A stretch of 10,746 nucleotides of DNA from Sphingomonadaceae bacterium. GTDB lineage: Bacteria > Pseudomonadota > Alphaproteobacteria > Sphingomonadales > Sphingomonadaceae. The notes under the pieces were generated by a model. It searched no databases and was not told the origin of the DNA. It saw only the letters and a list, made by a program, of their open reading frames with translations. The position numbers were made by a program, and so were the translations under genes. Where the stretch lies: the NCBI GenBank assembly GCA_016742125.1, contig JACVCM010000101.1, positions 1-10,746 on the forward strand, in the 5' to 3' direction. Of this stretch, positions 1 to 7,064 are shown in pieces (position 1 is the stretch's first letter; every line of letters starts with the position of its first letter).

Positions 1-29
1 GGCGCAGCACTGGTCGCAAACTCGGTCAT
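1..29 (-). CDS. 5' end of an unidentified gene downstream of hemD (partial)
   Basis: On the minus strand an ATG at 29-27 opens nine complete codons (M-T-E-F-A-T-S-A-A) before the window edge, with no stop. A strong Shine-Dalgarno-like AGGGG lies about six bases upstream of the ATG, which is why this start is believable. The next upstream ATG, around 45, meets a stop after a few codons. The gene follows hemD on the same strand after a 61-bp gap and may be in the same transcript. In alphaproteobacteria hemD is often followed by a mitofilin/Mic60-like inner-membrane protein gene, so that is my guess from gene order alone. Nine residues cannot confirm it. Confidence 0.5.
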
Positions 30-90
30 TCAGTCCCCTTCATCCTCTTTTCAAAAACTAGGGGTCGCGAGGCATGTTTGTAAAGCGGCA

Positions 91-744
91 TTACAGGCAA
101 GACAAGAGTGCCTTATCGCTTGGACCGGAGGCGACAAAGACGGATTTCCAGCCATGACCTGCGGCCTGCGCTATGTTTGGTGACAGCGCGGCTATGGAAA
201 TTGCGCTTTTCGCGAGGTTCCGTTCAGCGAGCAAAAAACCGAAATGCCTTGCCGCACGCGGTGAATGGAGCAGTACATGATCGGCGCTGCGCGTAAAGTC
301 TTCGAAAGCTTCCGGCGCGGGAAGTGCTGTGCTGCGATAAACTATGTGCGTGTCCAGCCGTATCGAGGGATCATATTGCGGTTCGACGCGATCCTCGCCC
401 GTCAGCCATAGCAGTCGGCAGTGGTCCACCTTCGCCAGAAGTTCATCGACACCCGAATTTCCTATATGTTCTACGCTCAGCCCCGCGCCTCGCGCGGCGT
501 CAGCGGTATTTTGCCCAACCGCCAAAACAGGCAGGTCGCGATACTTGGCCAAATCGGTTCCGGCATGACGGACCGAATTGGCACTTGTCAGCAACAACTT
601 GTCATAATCGCCCGGCGATAACGCGGTCCAGTCGACAGGCTCCACGACAAACAGTGGCATCAACAATGGTTCATGCCCGGCCGCCCTCACCCGCACCGCA
701 GTTGCATCCGCACCGGGTTGCGGACGGAGAATCAGCAGCTTCAT
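91..744 (-). CDS. hemD: Uroporphyrinogen-III synthase HemD
   Basis: HemD closes the linear tetrapyrrole hydroxymethylbilane, inverting ring D, to give uroporphyrinogen III, the common precursor of heme, siroheme and cobalamin; it acts in the cytoplasm. The family is poorly conserved in sequence. The 217-residue product shows typical features: an N-terminal strand L-I-L-R-P-Q-P-G (4-11), the L-L-L-T-S-A-N-S-V segment (50-58), a second-lobe L-A-V-G-Q-N-T-A-D-A-A-R-G-A-G stretch (74-88) and L-L-H-S-P-R-A-A (158-165), consistent with two similar alpha/beta lobes. It is slightly shorter than the usual 230-260 residues but complete. Its ATG overlaps the hemC stop (ATGA at 744-741), so translation is probably coupled. 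The hemC neighbour makes the assignment firm despite the weak motifs. Confidence 0.92.
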   Translation of the reverse strand: MKLLILRPQPGADATAVRVRAAGHEPLLMPLFVVEPVDWTALSPGDYDKLLLTSANSVRHAGTDLAKYRDLPVLAVGQNTADAARGAGLSVEHIGNSGVDELLAKVDHCRLLWLTGEDRVEPQYDPSIRLDTHIVYRSTALPAPEAFEDFTRSADHVLLHSPRAARHFGFLLAERNLAKSAISIAALSPNIAQAAGHGWKSVFVASGPSDKALLSCL

Positions 745-1679
745 GACGCGAACAGCGTGCGCAGCCTTTCGCTTGCATCGTCAAGCAGAGTTCTTGCCAG
801 CCCTGCTGGCCCATCCTGGTCAGATGCAGAAAAGGTCAGCGATGCCGAGTGGCGCTCGCTTCCATCCTCGCTCAATATCTCGGCCCGCATGGCTATGCTA
901 TCCCCCTCTACCACTGCATGGGCAGCAGCCGGGGAATGGCAATTGCCGCCTAGCGCCTCCAGAAAGGCCCGTTCGGCCATTACCGCTGTAAATGTCGGCG
1001 CGTCATTGACGGCGTGCAGAAAAGACGCAAGTTCCGGCCGCGCGGTGAGGTGATCGATGCCGATAGCCCCCTGCGCCGCCGCAGGCAGCATATCTGCAAT
1101 ATCGATAGTTGTTCCGACATCGGACATGCCAAGCCGGTCGAGGCCCGCCGCCGCCAGTAAGGTCGCATCAAAATCCCCGGCCTCGATTTGCGCCAGCCGC
1201 GTTGCTACATTCCCGCGTATGGGCGATGTTCTCAAATCGGGCCGCAGCGCCCTCAACTGGGCGGCCCGGCGGGGACTGGAGGTCCCAATATGCGCATTTT
1301 GCGGCAGCGAGGAAATCTCAGCTACCCCCACGAGCCGGTCCCGCACATCCGCTCGCGGAAGCATCGCAGACAATGTAAATTGCGGCGCACGGATGGTTTC
1401 TACATCCTTCATCGAATGCACCGCGATATCGATATCGTCCTCAACCAGCGCCCGTTCGAGCTCTTTCGTCCATAGTGCCTTGCCGCCGATTTCGGCGAGC
1501 GGCCGATCCTGTATCTTGTCACCACTGGACAGCATGGGTACGAGAATCACGGCCGTATCGGCAAGGTCATGCGCCTCGCGGATGGCAGCGGCCGCCATTT
1601 CGGCCTGGGCAAGGGCCAAGGGCGAACGCCTTGTTCCGATACGCAAGGGATTGTCGGGAGTGAAGTCGGCAGGGCTCAT
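741..1679 (-). CDS. hemC: Hydroxymethylbilane synthase (porphobilinogen deaminase) HemC
   Basis: HemC joins four porphobilinogen molecules into hydroxymethylbilane using a covalently bound dipyrromethane cofactor; HemD from the next gene takes the product. From the ATG at 1679 the protein has 312 residues, normal for the family. Visible landmarks: L-R-I-G-T-R-R-S-P-L-A-L-A-Q (12-25), the catalytic-Asp segment D-I-A-V-H-S-M-K-D (84-92), G-T-S-S-P-R-R (132-138), I-R-G-N-V-A-T-R-L (154-162), A-A-G-L-D-R-L (177-183) and the cofactor-attachment region E-A-L-G-G-N-C-H-S-P, with Cys247 as the likely anchor. A GTG at 1706 would add nine residues, but these lack family character and its nearest AGG touches the start codon, so I prefer the ATG. 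Transcription would start within the 42-bp gap to tsaD or inside tsaD. Confidence 0.97.
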   Translation of the reverse strand: MSPADFTPDNPLRIGTRRSPLALAQAEMAAAAIREAHDLADTAVILVPMLSSGDKIQDRPLAEIGGKALWTKELERALVEDDIDIAVHSMKDVETIRAPQFTLSAMLPRADVRDRLVGVAEISSLPQNAHIGTSSPRRAAQLRALRPDLRTSPIRGNVATRLAQIEAGDFDATLLAAAGLDRLGMSDVGTTIDIADMLPAAAQGAIGIDHLTARPELASFLHAVNDAPTFTAVMAERAFLEALGGNCHSPAAAHAVVEGDSIAMRAEILSEDGSERHSASLTFSASDQDGPAGLARTLLDDASERLRTLFAS

Positions 1680-1684
1680 GCGAC

Positions 1685-1713
1685 TTGTCCATAACGCGGC
1701 AGGCACCTATGGG
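1685..1713 (+). promoter_or_regulatory. Weak candidate promoter for tsaD-gpsA
   Basis: TTGTCC at 1685-1690 and TATGGG at 1708-1713 are separated by 17 bases, correct spacing for a sigma70-type promoter, although they match the consensus at only 4/6 and 3/6 positions. A start about seven bases downstream of the -10 would be near 1720, almost on the tsaD ATG at 1722. I call it mainly because a promoter for tsaD is expected near here and the divergent gap is only 42 bp. It could be chance. Confidence 0.25.
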
Positions 1714-1721
1714 AAAGCGGA

Positions 1722-2756
1722 ATGGCTACCATCCTGGGTCTTGAATCGAGCTGCGACGAAACCGCCGCCGCCATTGTGCGATCCGATCGCACGATTTTAA
1801 GCCATGCCCTGGCCGGACAGGAAGACCACCACCGCGCCTTTGGCGGCGTCGTACCGGAAATCGCGGCGCGCGCACATGCTGAATTGATGACCCCTCTCGT
1901 CGAAACCGCACTGGCCGATGCCGGAATGACGCTGGACGATGTCGATGCGATTGCCGCCACCGCCGGCCCCGGCCTGATCGGCGGTGTGATGGTCGGACTG
2001 GTTACTGCCAAGGCGCTGGCAATGGCGGCGGGCAAGCCGTTGGTGGCGGTCAACCATTTGGAAGGCCACGCGCTGTCACCGCGCCTGATCGATGCAGACC
2101 TGGAATTTCCCTATCTGCTCCTCCTAGTTTCCGGCGGCCATTGCCAACTGCTTCGGGTAAACGGCATCGGCGATTATGACCGGTTAGCGACCACCATCGA
2201 CGATGCAGTTGGCGAAGCTTTCGACAAGACCGCCAAAATATTGGGGCTGGGGTTTCCCGGCGGACCAGCCGTCGAAGTGACCGCAGCAAGGGGCGACCTG
2301 AATGCCGTGCCGCTACCGCGCCCGCTCAAGGGCGCCGCCGAGCCGCATTTTTCCTTCGCGGGCCTGAAAAGCGCTGTCCTTCGCGCCCATGAGTCAGGGC
2401 GGTACAGGACCGAAGATATTGCCGCTTCGTTCCAGCAGGCCGTGGTCGAATGTCTGCAGGACAGGCTTGAATATTCACTTGACCGCATCGATCCGCCTGC
2501 AGCGCTTGTTGTTGCGGGCGGTGTTGCTGCCAATAGCGCGATCCGGGCAATGTTGTCCGATCTTGCCGACCGGCGCGGCATGCGCTTCGTCGCTCCTCCT
2601 CCCTGGCTGTGCACCGACAATGGTGCGATGATAGCCTGGGCCGGAGCCGAACGGTTCGCAGCCGGTTTGACCGATGGTCTGGATTTTGTCGCGCGCCCGC
2701 GCTGGCCGCTCGATCACGAAGCCGCACCCGCGCGCGGAGCGGGCGTTAAGGCGTGA
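1722..2756 (+). CDS. tsaD: tRNA N6-threonylcarbamoyladenosine transferase TsaD
   Basis: TsaD (formerly Gcp/YgjD) transfers the threonylcarbamoyl group from threonylcarbamoyl-AMP to A37 of ANN-decoding tRNAs, forming t6A, together with TsaB and TsaE; neither partner is in this window. The 344-residue product is full length for the ASKHA-fold family. It shows [10 protein letters not shown] (5-14), [11 protein letters not shown] (42-52), the metal-binding pair His112 and His116 in N-H-L-E-G-H-A, S-G-G-H (137-140), [13 protein letters not shown] (160-172), A-G-G-V-A-A-N (265-271) and C-T-D-N-G-A-M with the third metal ligand Asp299. The ATG follows the purine-rich GGGAAAGCGGA. It diverges from hemC and its stop overlaps the gpsA start. 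The gene is essential or near-essential in many bacteria. Confidence 0.98.
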   Translation: MATILGLESSCDETAAAIVRSDRTILSHALAGQEDHHRAFGGVVPEIAARAHAELMTPLVETALADAGMTLDDVDAIAATAGPGLIGGVMVGLVTAKALAMAAGKPLVAVNHLEGHALSPRLIDADLEFPYLLLLVSGGHCQLLRVNGIGDYDRLATTIDDAVGEAFDKTAKILGLGFPGGPAVEVTAARGDLNAVPLPRPLKGAAEPHFSFAGLKSAVLRAHESGRYRTEDIAASFQQAVVECLQDRLEYSLDRIDPPAALVVAGGVAANSAIRAMLSDLADRRGMRFVAPPPWLCTDNGAMIAWAGAERFAAGLTDGLDFVARPRWPLDHEAAPARGAGVKA

Positions 2757-3748
2757 GTACAGCCCGTTATCCCGTCGGTATCATCGGCGGCGGCGCCTGG
2801 GGGACCGCGCTGGCCGCTGTCATGGCGCAAAACCACGACGAGGTTCTGGTCTGGGCCCGCGAACCCGAGGTCGTGGACAGCATCAATAGTGCACATGAAA
2901 ATACGGCCTTCCTGGCAGGAATAGCACTGAACCCGTCGATCAAGGCGACAGGCGATCTGGCGGAAATGGCTGCATGTGGCGCTTTGCTGGTCGTGACCCC
3001 GGCGCAACATGTGCGCGCGACGCTCAGCGCGCTTCCCCCGACCGACGCGCCACTGCTGCTGTGCGCCAAGGGCATTGAGGCCGAGACGCAATTTCTGGTG
3101 TCCGACATTGCTGCGCAGGTCAGGCCGGATAATCCGCTGGCCGTACTGTCCGGACCTACCTTTGCCCATGAAGTTGCCGCCGGGAAGCCCACCGCAATTA
3201 CATTGGCAACCTCCAATCAGGCATTGGGGTCGATATTGATGCGGCTGATAGCCGCCCCGCATTTCAGGCCATATTGGTCGGACGATGTAGTCGGGGCAGA
3301 GATTGGCGGCGCTGTCAAAAATGTTCTGGCTATCGGCTGCGGCGTTGTCGACGGCGCGGGTCTGGGACTGAACGCCCGTGCCGCCCTTATTGCACGCGGA
3401 TTCGCAGAAATGCAGCGGTACGGCCTTGCCCGTGGCGGCCGACCGGAAACGCTGGCCGGCCTGTCGGGTCTGGGCGACCTCGTGCTTACATGTAGCTCCG
3501 AAAATTCCCGCAATTTCTCACTGGGAAGGGGATTGGGCCAGGGTACGCCTGCTTCAGACCTGCTTGCCGACCGGCGCACCGTGGCCGAAGGCGCTTTTAC
3601 CGCACCGGTGCTGCTGCAGTCGGCGAAGCAGCTCGATGTCGACATGCCGATAGTCGCGGCAGTCTGTGCGCTCCTCGACGGCAGCGCGACGGTTGGCGAA
3701 GTGACAGCAGCATTGCTCTCCCGCCCGCTCAAGGCCGAAAGCTGGTAA
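2753..3748 (+). CDS. gpsA: Glycerol-3-phosphate dehydrogenase [NAD(P)+] GpsA
   Basis: GpsA reduces dihydroxyacetone phosphate to sn-glycerol-3-phosphate, the backbone for phospholipid synthesis; it is a cytoplasmic enzyme. The 331-residue protein has the N-terminal Rossmann motif G-I-I-G-G-G-A-W-G (9-17), C-A-K-G-I-E with conserved Lys106 (104-109), L-S-G-P-T-F-A-H-E (132-140), and [10 protein letters not shown] with the likely catalytic Lys189, followed by [10 protein letters not shown] (207-216). The start is a GTG at 2753 that overlaps the tsaD stop as GTGA. No other in-frame start lies before the nucleotide-binding motif, and the next Met is residue 24, inside the first helix. Translation is probably coupled to tsaD, because the nearest GGAG (2736-2739) is 13 bases away. 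Confidence 0.98.
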   Translation: MSTARYPVGIIGGGAWGTALAAVMAQNHDEVLVWAREPEVVDSINSAHENTAFLAGIALNPSIKATGDLAEMAACGALLVVTPAQHVRATLSALPPTDAPLLLCAKGIEAETQFLVSDIAAQVRPDNPLAVLSGPTFAHEVAAGKPTAITLATSNQALGSILMRLIAAPHFRPYWSDDVVGAEIGGAVKNVLAIGCGVVDGAGLGLNARAALIARGFAEMQRYGLARGGRPETLAGLSGLGDLVLTCSSENSRNFSLGRGLGQGTPASDLLADRRTVAEGAFTAPVLLQSAKQLDVDMPIVAAVCALLDGSATVGEVTAALLSRPLKAESW

Positions 3749-3750
3749 CG

Positions 3751-3777
3751 CTGCCGCGATTGCGCTAGCGTCGGCAG
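3751..3777 (+). other. Intergenic stem-loop between gpsA and the flippase gene
   Basis: CTGCCG at 3751-3756 and CGGCAG at 3772-3777 form a perfect six-base inverted repeat around a 15-base loop, which itself contains the palindrome CGCTAGCG (3763-3770). It begins three bases after the gpsA stop and ends two bases before the ribosome binding site of the next gene. No T-tract follows on either strand, so it is not a standard intrinsic terminator. It may stabilise or process the mRNA, or tune access to the downstream TTG start. Confidence 0.45.
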
Positions 3778-3791
3778 ACAGGGGTGAGAGA

Positions 3792-5300
3792 TTGACGGCT
3801 GCCAGAACCGACGAAGACGATATTCAGGCGCTGGCAAAAGGTGGCCGGACGAATGTTCTTGGCTTTTTGCTCCGCCTCGCAGCGCGCATCCCCTTTCTTT
3901 TTATTGCCGGGCGCCTGTACGGGCCTGAGGCCTTGGGTCGCTTTGCCTACGCACTGCTGATCGTAGAATTTGTCGCTCAGCTCGCCTCGCTGGGGTTGCG
4001 GCGCGGTCTGGCCGAGTTGCTGTCCCGCGACGACCGGCCGCATTCCCACATCATCGCAGACGCCATGCTCGCGGCGATTGCCGCAGCCGCGCTGGGTGCC
4101 GCGTTTTTGATTGCTGTCCCGCAAATCATGTTCCCGAACAGTGCGATCAATGGACTGGACCGGTTTCTGCCCTTGGTCATCTTCACCATTGTCGCGACCG
4201 ACATCGCGCTGGCGGCGCTGGCCTATCGCTTCGATATCGCATCGACTGTTCGCGCCCGTGCAATTGTCGAGCCGTGGACCATCAGCATTGCGGCCGGCGC
4301 ACTATATTTCTATTCTGCGCGGGACGGTCTCATCCTGTCCTATGTCGTATCGCTGATTGCTGCGATGCTGTTTGCCTTATGGCCTTTGTGGCGCAGCTAT
4401 GGCCTCCCTTGGGGGTGGATACCAAGCCCCACACGATCCTATGCCGTCGCCAGACGCAATTTGCCCCTGGCTGCGGCGGATGCAGCTGAATGGGGCAGCA
4501 GGCGCCTGGACCTTGCGATATTGGGCTTGTTCGCCTCGCCAGCAGTCGTGGGGATCTATTATGTTGCGCAACAGGTCGCCAGCCTCCCGCAGAAGCTGAA
4601 GAGCAGTTTCGATCCGATATTGGGGCCGGTCATCACTCGCAACTTGCAGTCCAGGAACTACGGTGAGATCGCACGGCAGGTCGGGCAGGTAGGCTTCTGG
4701 ATTATCGCCGCGCAGGCCGGGATAGCGCTGGCGCTTGGTATTCCGGGCGAGGCGGTGATGGGGCTGGTCGGTCCGGAATTTGTCGGCGGAACCGGCGCTC
4801 TCGCCTTTCTGCTGGCGGCGGAGGTCGCGGCGGCCACAGCGGTGGTCAGCGAATCGGCACTGGTTTACATGGCGCGTCACCGCAATTTGCTCATCTCGAT
4901 CGGCATGCTGGCCGTGCAGGCTCTTGTCAGCGTCGGGTTGATCATGATGATCCCGCAATTACCGATCAAGTCCTCATATGAAGGATTATATCAGGCTGCG
5001 GCTGTCGCCTGCGGGCTCATGCTGTCGCTGGGGATCGGGTCGTTGATCAAGGCGCGATTCCTGGGCCGTCTCCTGGGCCATTCGATCAGTATCTGGCGTC
5101 GCGCCTTGGTGCTGGGGGTGCTGGCGGCAGCCGTTCTCGGCATGGCGATAGTCAGTGTCCCGGCCCGTCTCGAATGGGTCGAGCTGGTGATCGGTATTCC
5201 CGCGATCCTAGGGCTTTACGGCTGGATCATCTGGCGCTGGGGTTTTGGTCCCGAGGACCGCATCCTGTTCAAAAAGGCGCCTGACCCAAACGGGAGTTGA
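3792..5300 (+). CDS. Polysaccharide flippase-like polytopic membrane protein
   Basis: This 502-residue, strongly hydrophobic protein resembles the oligosaccharide flippase/polysaccharide biosynthesis (Wzx-like, MATE/MOP superfamily) proteins, which move lipid-linked sugars across the inner membrane. The N-terminus follows the family pattern: a short acidic stretch, then G-G-R-T-N-V-L-G-F-L-L-R-L-A (17-30), and an F-I-A-G-R-L-Y-G-P-E-A-L-G-R-F-A-Y motif (37-53) after the first membrane helix. I see roughly 12-14 hydrophobic segments, with a charged middle part around 263-300 (Q-K-L-K-S-S-F-D-P-I). TTG at 3792 is chosen because AGGGG (3780-3784) sits seven bases upstream and no ATG or GTG gives the conserved N-terminus. 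It follows gpsA by 43 bp. There are no glycosyltransferase or polymerase genes nearby, so the substrate is unknown. Its 3' end overlaps the convergent kinase gene by 32 bp. Confidence 0.85.
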   Translation: MTAARTDEDDIQALAKGGRTNVLGFLLRLAARIPFLFIAGRLYGPEALGRFAYALLIVEFVAQLASLGLRRGLAELLSRDDRPHSHIIADAMLAAIAAAALGAAFLIAVPQIMFPNSAINGLDRFLPLVIFTIVATDIALAALAYRFDIASTVRARAIVEPWTISIAAGALYFYSARDGLILSYVVSLIAAMLFALWPLWRSYGLPWGWIPSPTRSYAVARRNLPLAAADAAEWGSRRLDLAILGLFASPAVVGIYYVAQQVASLPQKLKSSFDPILGPVITRNLQSRNYGEIARQVGQVGFWIIAAQAGIALALGIPGEAVMGLVGPEFVGGTGALAFLLAAEVAAATAVVSESALVYMARHRNLLISIGMLAVQALVSVGLIMMIPQLPIKSSYEGLYQAAAVACGLMLSLGIGSLIKARFLGRLLGHSISIWRRALVLGVLAAAVLGMAIVSVPARLEWVELVIGIPAILGLYGWIIWRWGFGPEDRILFKKAPDPNGS

Positions 5301-6276
5301 CCAGCGCAGCAATGTCCGCCTCGGGCCGTGCACCATAATGCGAGATGACCTCGGCGGCGCAGACAGCGCCCATTGTCAGGCATTCCGCCATGCTGCGGCC
5401 TTGGGCAATCCCTGCAAATACCCCCGCGGCGAACAGGTCGCCCGCGCCCGTGGTATCGACAAGCTGTGTCACCGGCTCTGCACTTACCTCGGTGCGCACG
5501 CCATCTTCGACCGAAATCGCTCCATTCTCGCCGCGCGTGCAAACCAGCAGCGGAACCCTGGCCGCAATCATTGCAACCGCCGCGTCAAAATCCTCAAGAC
5601 CGCTCAGCGCGCGTATTTCAACTTCGTTGGCGAACAATATGTCGATGCGCCCTGCCTCCATTTCGGCAAGGAAGTCAGCGCCGTGGCGCGAGATGACGAA
5701 CGCGTCCGACAGCGTCAGAGCGACCTTGCGGCCAGCGGCACGCGCGATATCGATCGCGGTGCGCATCGCCGCGCGTGGCTCTTCGGGATCCCAGAGATAG
5801 CCCTCCAGATACAGGATCGCTGCGCTTTCGATCAGCTCCCGGTCCATCAACCGTGCGGGCAGGAACTGTGAGGCACCGAGAAATGTGTTCATCGTCCGCT
5901 GTGCATCAGGGGTAACAAGGATATAGCAGCACGCCGTGGCCGGCGCCCCTTCGCGGGCCGGAATGTCGAAATGGATACCGCCCGCGCGAATATCATGCGC
6001 GAAGACGGTGCCCAGCTGATCGTCGGCGACCTGTCCGATAAACGCGGTCTTGTGCCCCAGCCTGGCCAGACCCGCCAAGGTGTTGGCCGCCGAACCCCCG
6101 CTGATTTCACGCGCCGGACCCATATTGTCGTAAAGTGCCTTTGCCCGGGCCTCGTCGATCAGCTGCATGCTGCCCTTGGTAAGGCCTTCGCTCTCGATAA
6201 AGGCATCATCGGTATCGGCGATGATATCCACGATGGCGTTGCCGATGGCGAGTACGTCGAAACGGGTGTCGGTCAT
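5269..6276 (-). CDS. PfkB-family carbohydrate/nucleoside kinase, probable adenosine kinase
   Basis: A ribokinase/PfkB-fold kinase of 335 residues. Bacterial relatives of this type are annotated as adenosine kinases, which phosphorylate adenosine to AMP in purine salvage. Landmarks: V-L-A-I-G-N-A-I-V-D-I (8-18), the substrate-binding glycine motif S-G-G-S-A-A-N-T (59-66), A-R-L-G (71-74), F-A-N-E-V-E (215-220), T-R-G-E-N-G (247-252), and the PfkB signature D-T-T-G-A-G-D (274-280), where Asp280 is the likely catalytic base next to the anion hole. I chose the ATG at 6276, where AGGA (6282-6285) sits five bases upstream; the 18 residues before it in the open frame are not family-like. The substrate cannot be proved from motifs, and another PfkB sugar kinase is the main alternative. 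It stands alone on its strand, divergent from the EI24-like gene. Confidence 0.88.
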   Translation of the reverse strand: MTDTRFDVLAIGNAIVDIIADTDDAFIESEGLTKGSMQLIDEARAKALYDNMGPAREISGGSAANTLAGLARLGHKTAFIGQVADDQLGTVFAHDIRAGGIHFDIPAREGAPATACCYILVTPDAQRTMNTFLGASQFLPARLMDRELIESAAILYLEGYLWDPEEPRAAMRTAIDIARAAGRKVALTLSDAFVISRHGADFLAEMEAGRIDILFANEVEIRALSGLEDFDAAVAMIAARVPLLVCTRGENGAISVEDGVRTEVSAEPVTQLVDTTGAGDLFAAGVFAGIAQGRSMAECLTMGAVCAAEVISHYGARPEADIAALVNSRLGQAPF

Positions 6277-6301
6277 AAAAATCCTGCAAAAAGTTTCGCG
6301 C

Positions 6302-6320
6302 GCCCTAGTGGGCGATCGCC
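6302..6320 (-). other. Palindromes in the leader of the kinase gene
   Basis: GGCGATCGCC (6311-6320) is a perfect ten-base palindrome. It overlaps GCCC-TAGT-GGGC (6302-6313), a four-base-pair hairpin sequence. Because they share 6311-6313, the two structures could not form fully at once. They lie 26-44 bases upstream of the kinase ATG. This could be an operator or a leader hairpin, but a GATC-centred GC palindrome of this size is not rare in GC-rich DNA. Confidence 0.3.
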
Positions 6321-6343
6321 TGTCGGGCAAGATAAATAGGTGA

Positions 6344-6371
6344 TTGACTTGAGTAACACACTTCCTATTCT
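6344..6371 (+). promoter_or_regulatory. Sigma70-type promoter for the EI24-lipoprotein pair
   Basis: TTGACT (6344-6349) and TATTCT (6366-6371) are separated by 16 bases. Each box matches the TTGACA/TATAAT consensus at five and four of six positions, making this the best promoter-like match I saw in the window. It lies just upstream of the EI24-like gene and points at it. A normal start six to seven bases after the -10 would be at about 6378, the A of the gene's ATG, so the transcript may be leaderless. Confidence 0.6.
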
Positions 6372-6377
6372 GGACGC

Positions 6378-7064
6378 ATGATCCAAGCGGTTGCCATGGC
6401 CTTTCAAAGCCTCGCCGATGCGCGGGTGCAGCGGCTGCTCGTTCGCGTGATTTTGCTGACCTTGCTCTCCTTTCTCATCCTCGGTTTTTCACTGTGGTGG
6501 GCGATGAGCTGGGGCCTGGGCTGGATCGGCCTCGAAGAAATCGGGGTCAGCGCTGACAATGCCTCGGTTTTCGGCGCGTTCCTTGCGGCCGCGATGACAT
6601 TGTTGTCGACATTCCTGCTGTTTCGCATTGTCGCGGTCGCAATCACCTGGGTCTTTGCCGATGATATCATCGACGCCGTGGAGGACCGGCATTATCCCAA
6701 ACATGCCATGACCGGAAAGCGGCCGGGCCTGGTTAGCGGTACAGCGATGGCGCTTCGCTCTGTGGCCAGGGTAGTGGGCTACAATCTGCTGGCGCTGCCG
6801 GTATATTTGCTATTGCTCGTCACCGGAGTCGGCACCGCGATCGCCTTCCTGCTCGTCAACGCGCTTTTGCTGGGCCGCGATCTGGAGGACATGCTGGTTG
6901 CCCGCCACGGCAAGGAACATGGGACAATGCGCAAACTGCCGCGCCTGTTGCTCGGCCTGACCGGGACCGTCGGAATGATGGTTCCCTTTTTCAACCTGAT
7001 CGTGCCAGTGCTGGCGACCGCAACAGCCGTACATATGGTGCATTCGGGGGTCAGCAGATTATGA
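6378..7064 (+). CDS. EI24 domain (CysZ-like) integral membrane protein
   Basis: A 228-residue inner-membrane protein of the EI24/CysZ family. E. coli CysZ takes up sulfate, but alphaproteobacterial members are mostly uncharacterised, so I do not assign a substrate. Hydrophobic segments are at about 20-45, 62-95, 132-166 and 190-222. Family-typical features include N-A-L-L-L-G-R-D-L-E-D-M-L (161-173) and P-F-F-N-L-I-V-P-V-L-A-T-A (203-215). The acidic stretch A-D-D-I-I-D-A-V-E-D (94-103) after the second segment fits the cytoplasmic side. The start at 6378 lacks a good ribosome binding site (only GGAC three bases before ATG), which fits a leaderless mRNA from the promoter at 6344-6371. ATG 6396 (Met7) is the alternative start. 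Its stop overlaps the next gene's ATG as ATGA, linking it to the lipoprotein. Confidence 0.85.
   Translation: MIQAVAMAFQSLADARVQRLLVRVILLTLLSFLILGFSLWWAMSWGLGWIGLEEIGVSADNASVFGAFLAAAMTLLSTFLLFRIVAVAITWVFADDIIDAVEDRHYPKHAMTGKRPGLVSGTAMALRSVARVVGYNLLALPVYLLLLVTGVGTAIAFLLVNALLLGRDLEDMLVARHGKEHGTMRKLPRLLLGLTGTVGMMVPFFNLIVPVLATATAVHMVHSGVSRL

Noticed and set aside
56..84. TTTACA-17-CTAGTT on the minus strand as a promoter for the left-edge gene
   Set aside because: The -10 match is poor and the gene may be co-transcribed with hemD.
79..95. Inverted repeat TGTAA-7-TTACA over the hemD stop as a terminator or operator
   Set aside because: The stem is only five A/T-rich pairs and is not followed by a T-tract on the relevant strand; likely chance.
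1680..1706. GTG start for hemC adding nine residues
   Set aside because: The only Shine-Dalgarno-like AGG abuts the GTG, and the family N-terminus is satisfied from the ATG at 1679; not excluded completely.
1057..1800. A 247-codon open frame on the plus strand opposite hemC
   Set aside because: It mirrors the codon structure of hemC on the other strand, its product is Ser/Ala/Arg-rich with no recognisable domain, and hemC has every family motif.
6277..6330. An 18-residue longer N-terminus for the kinase
   Set aside because: The extra residues are Arg-rich and not family-like, and ATG 6276 has AGGA at good spacing.
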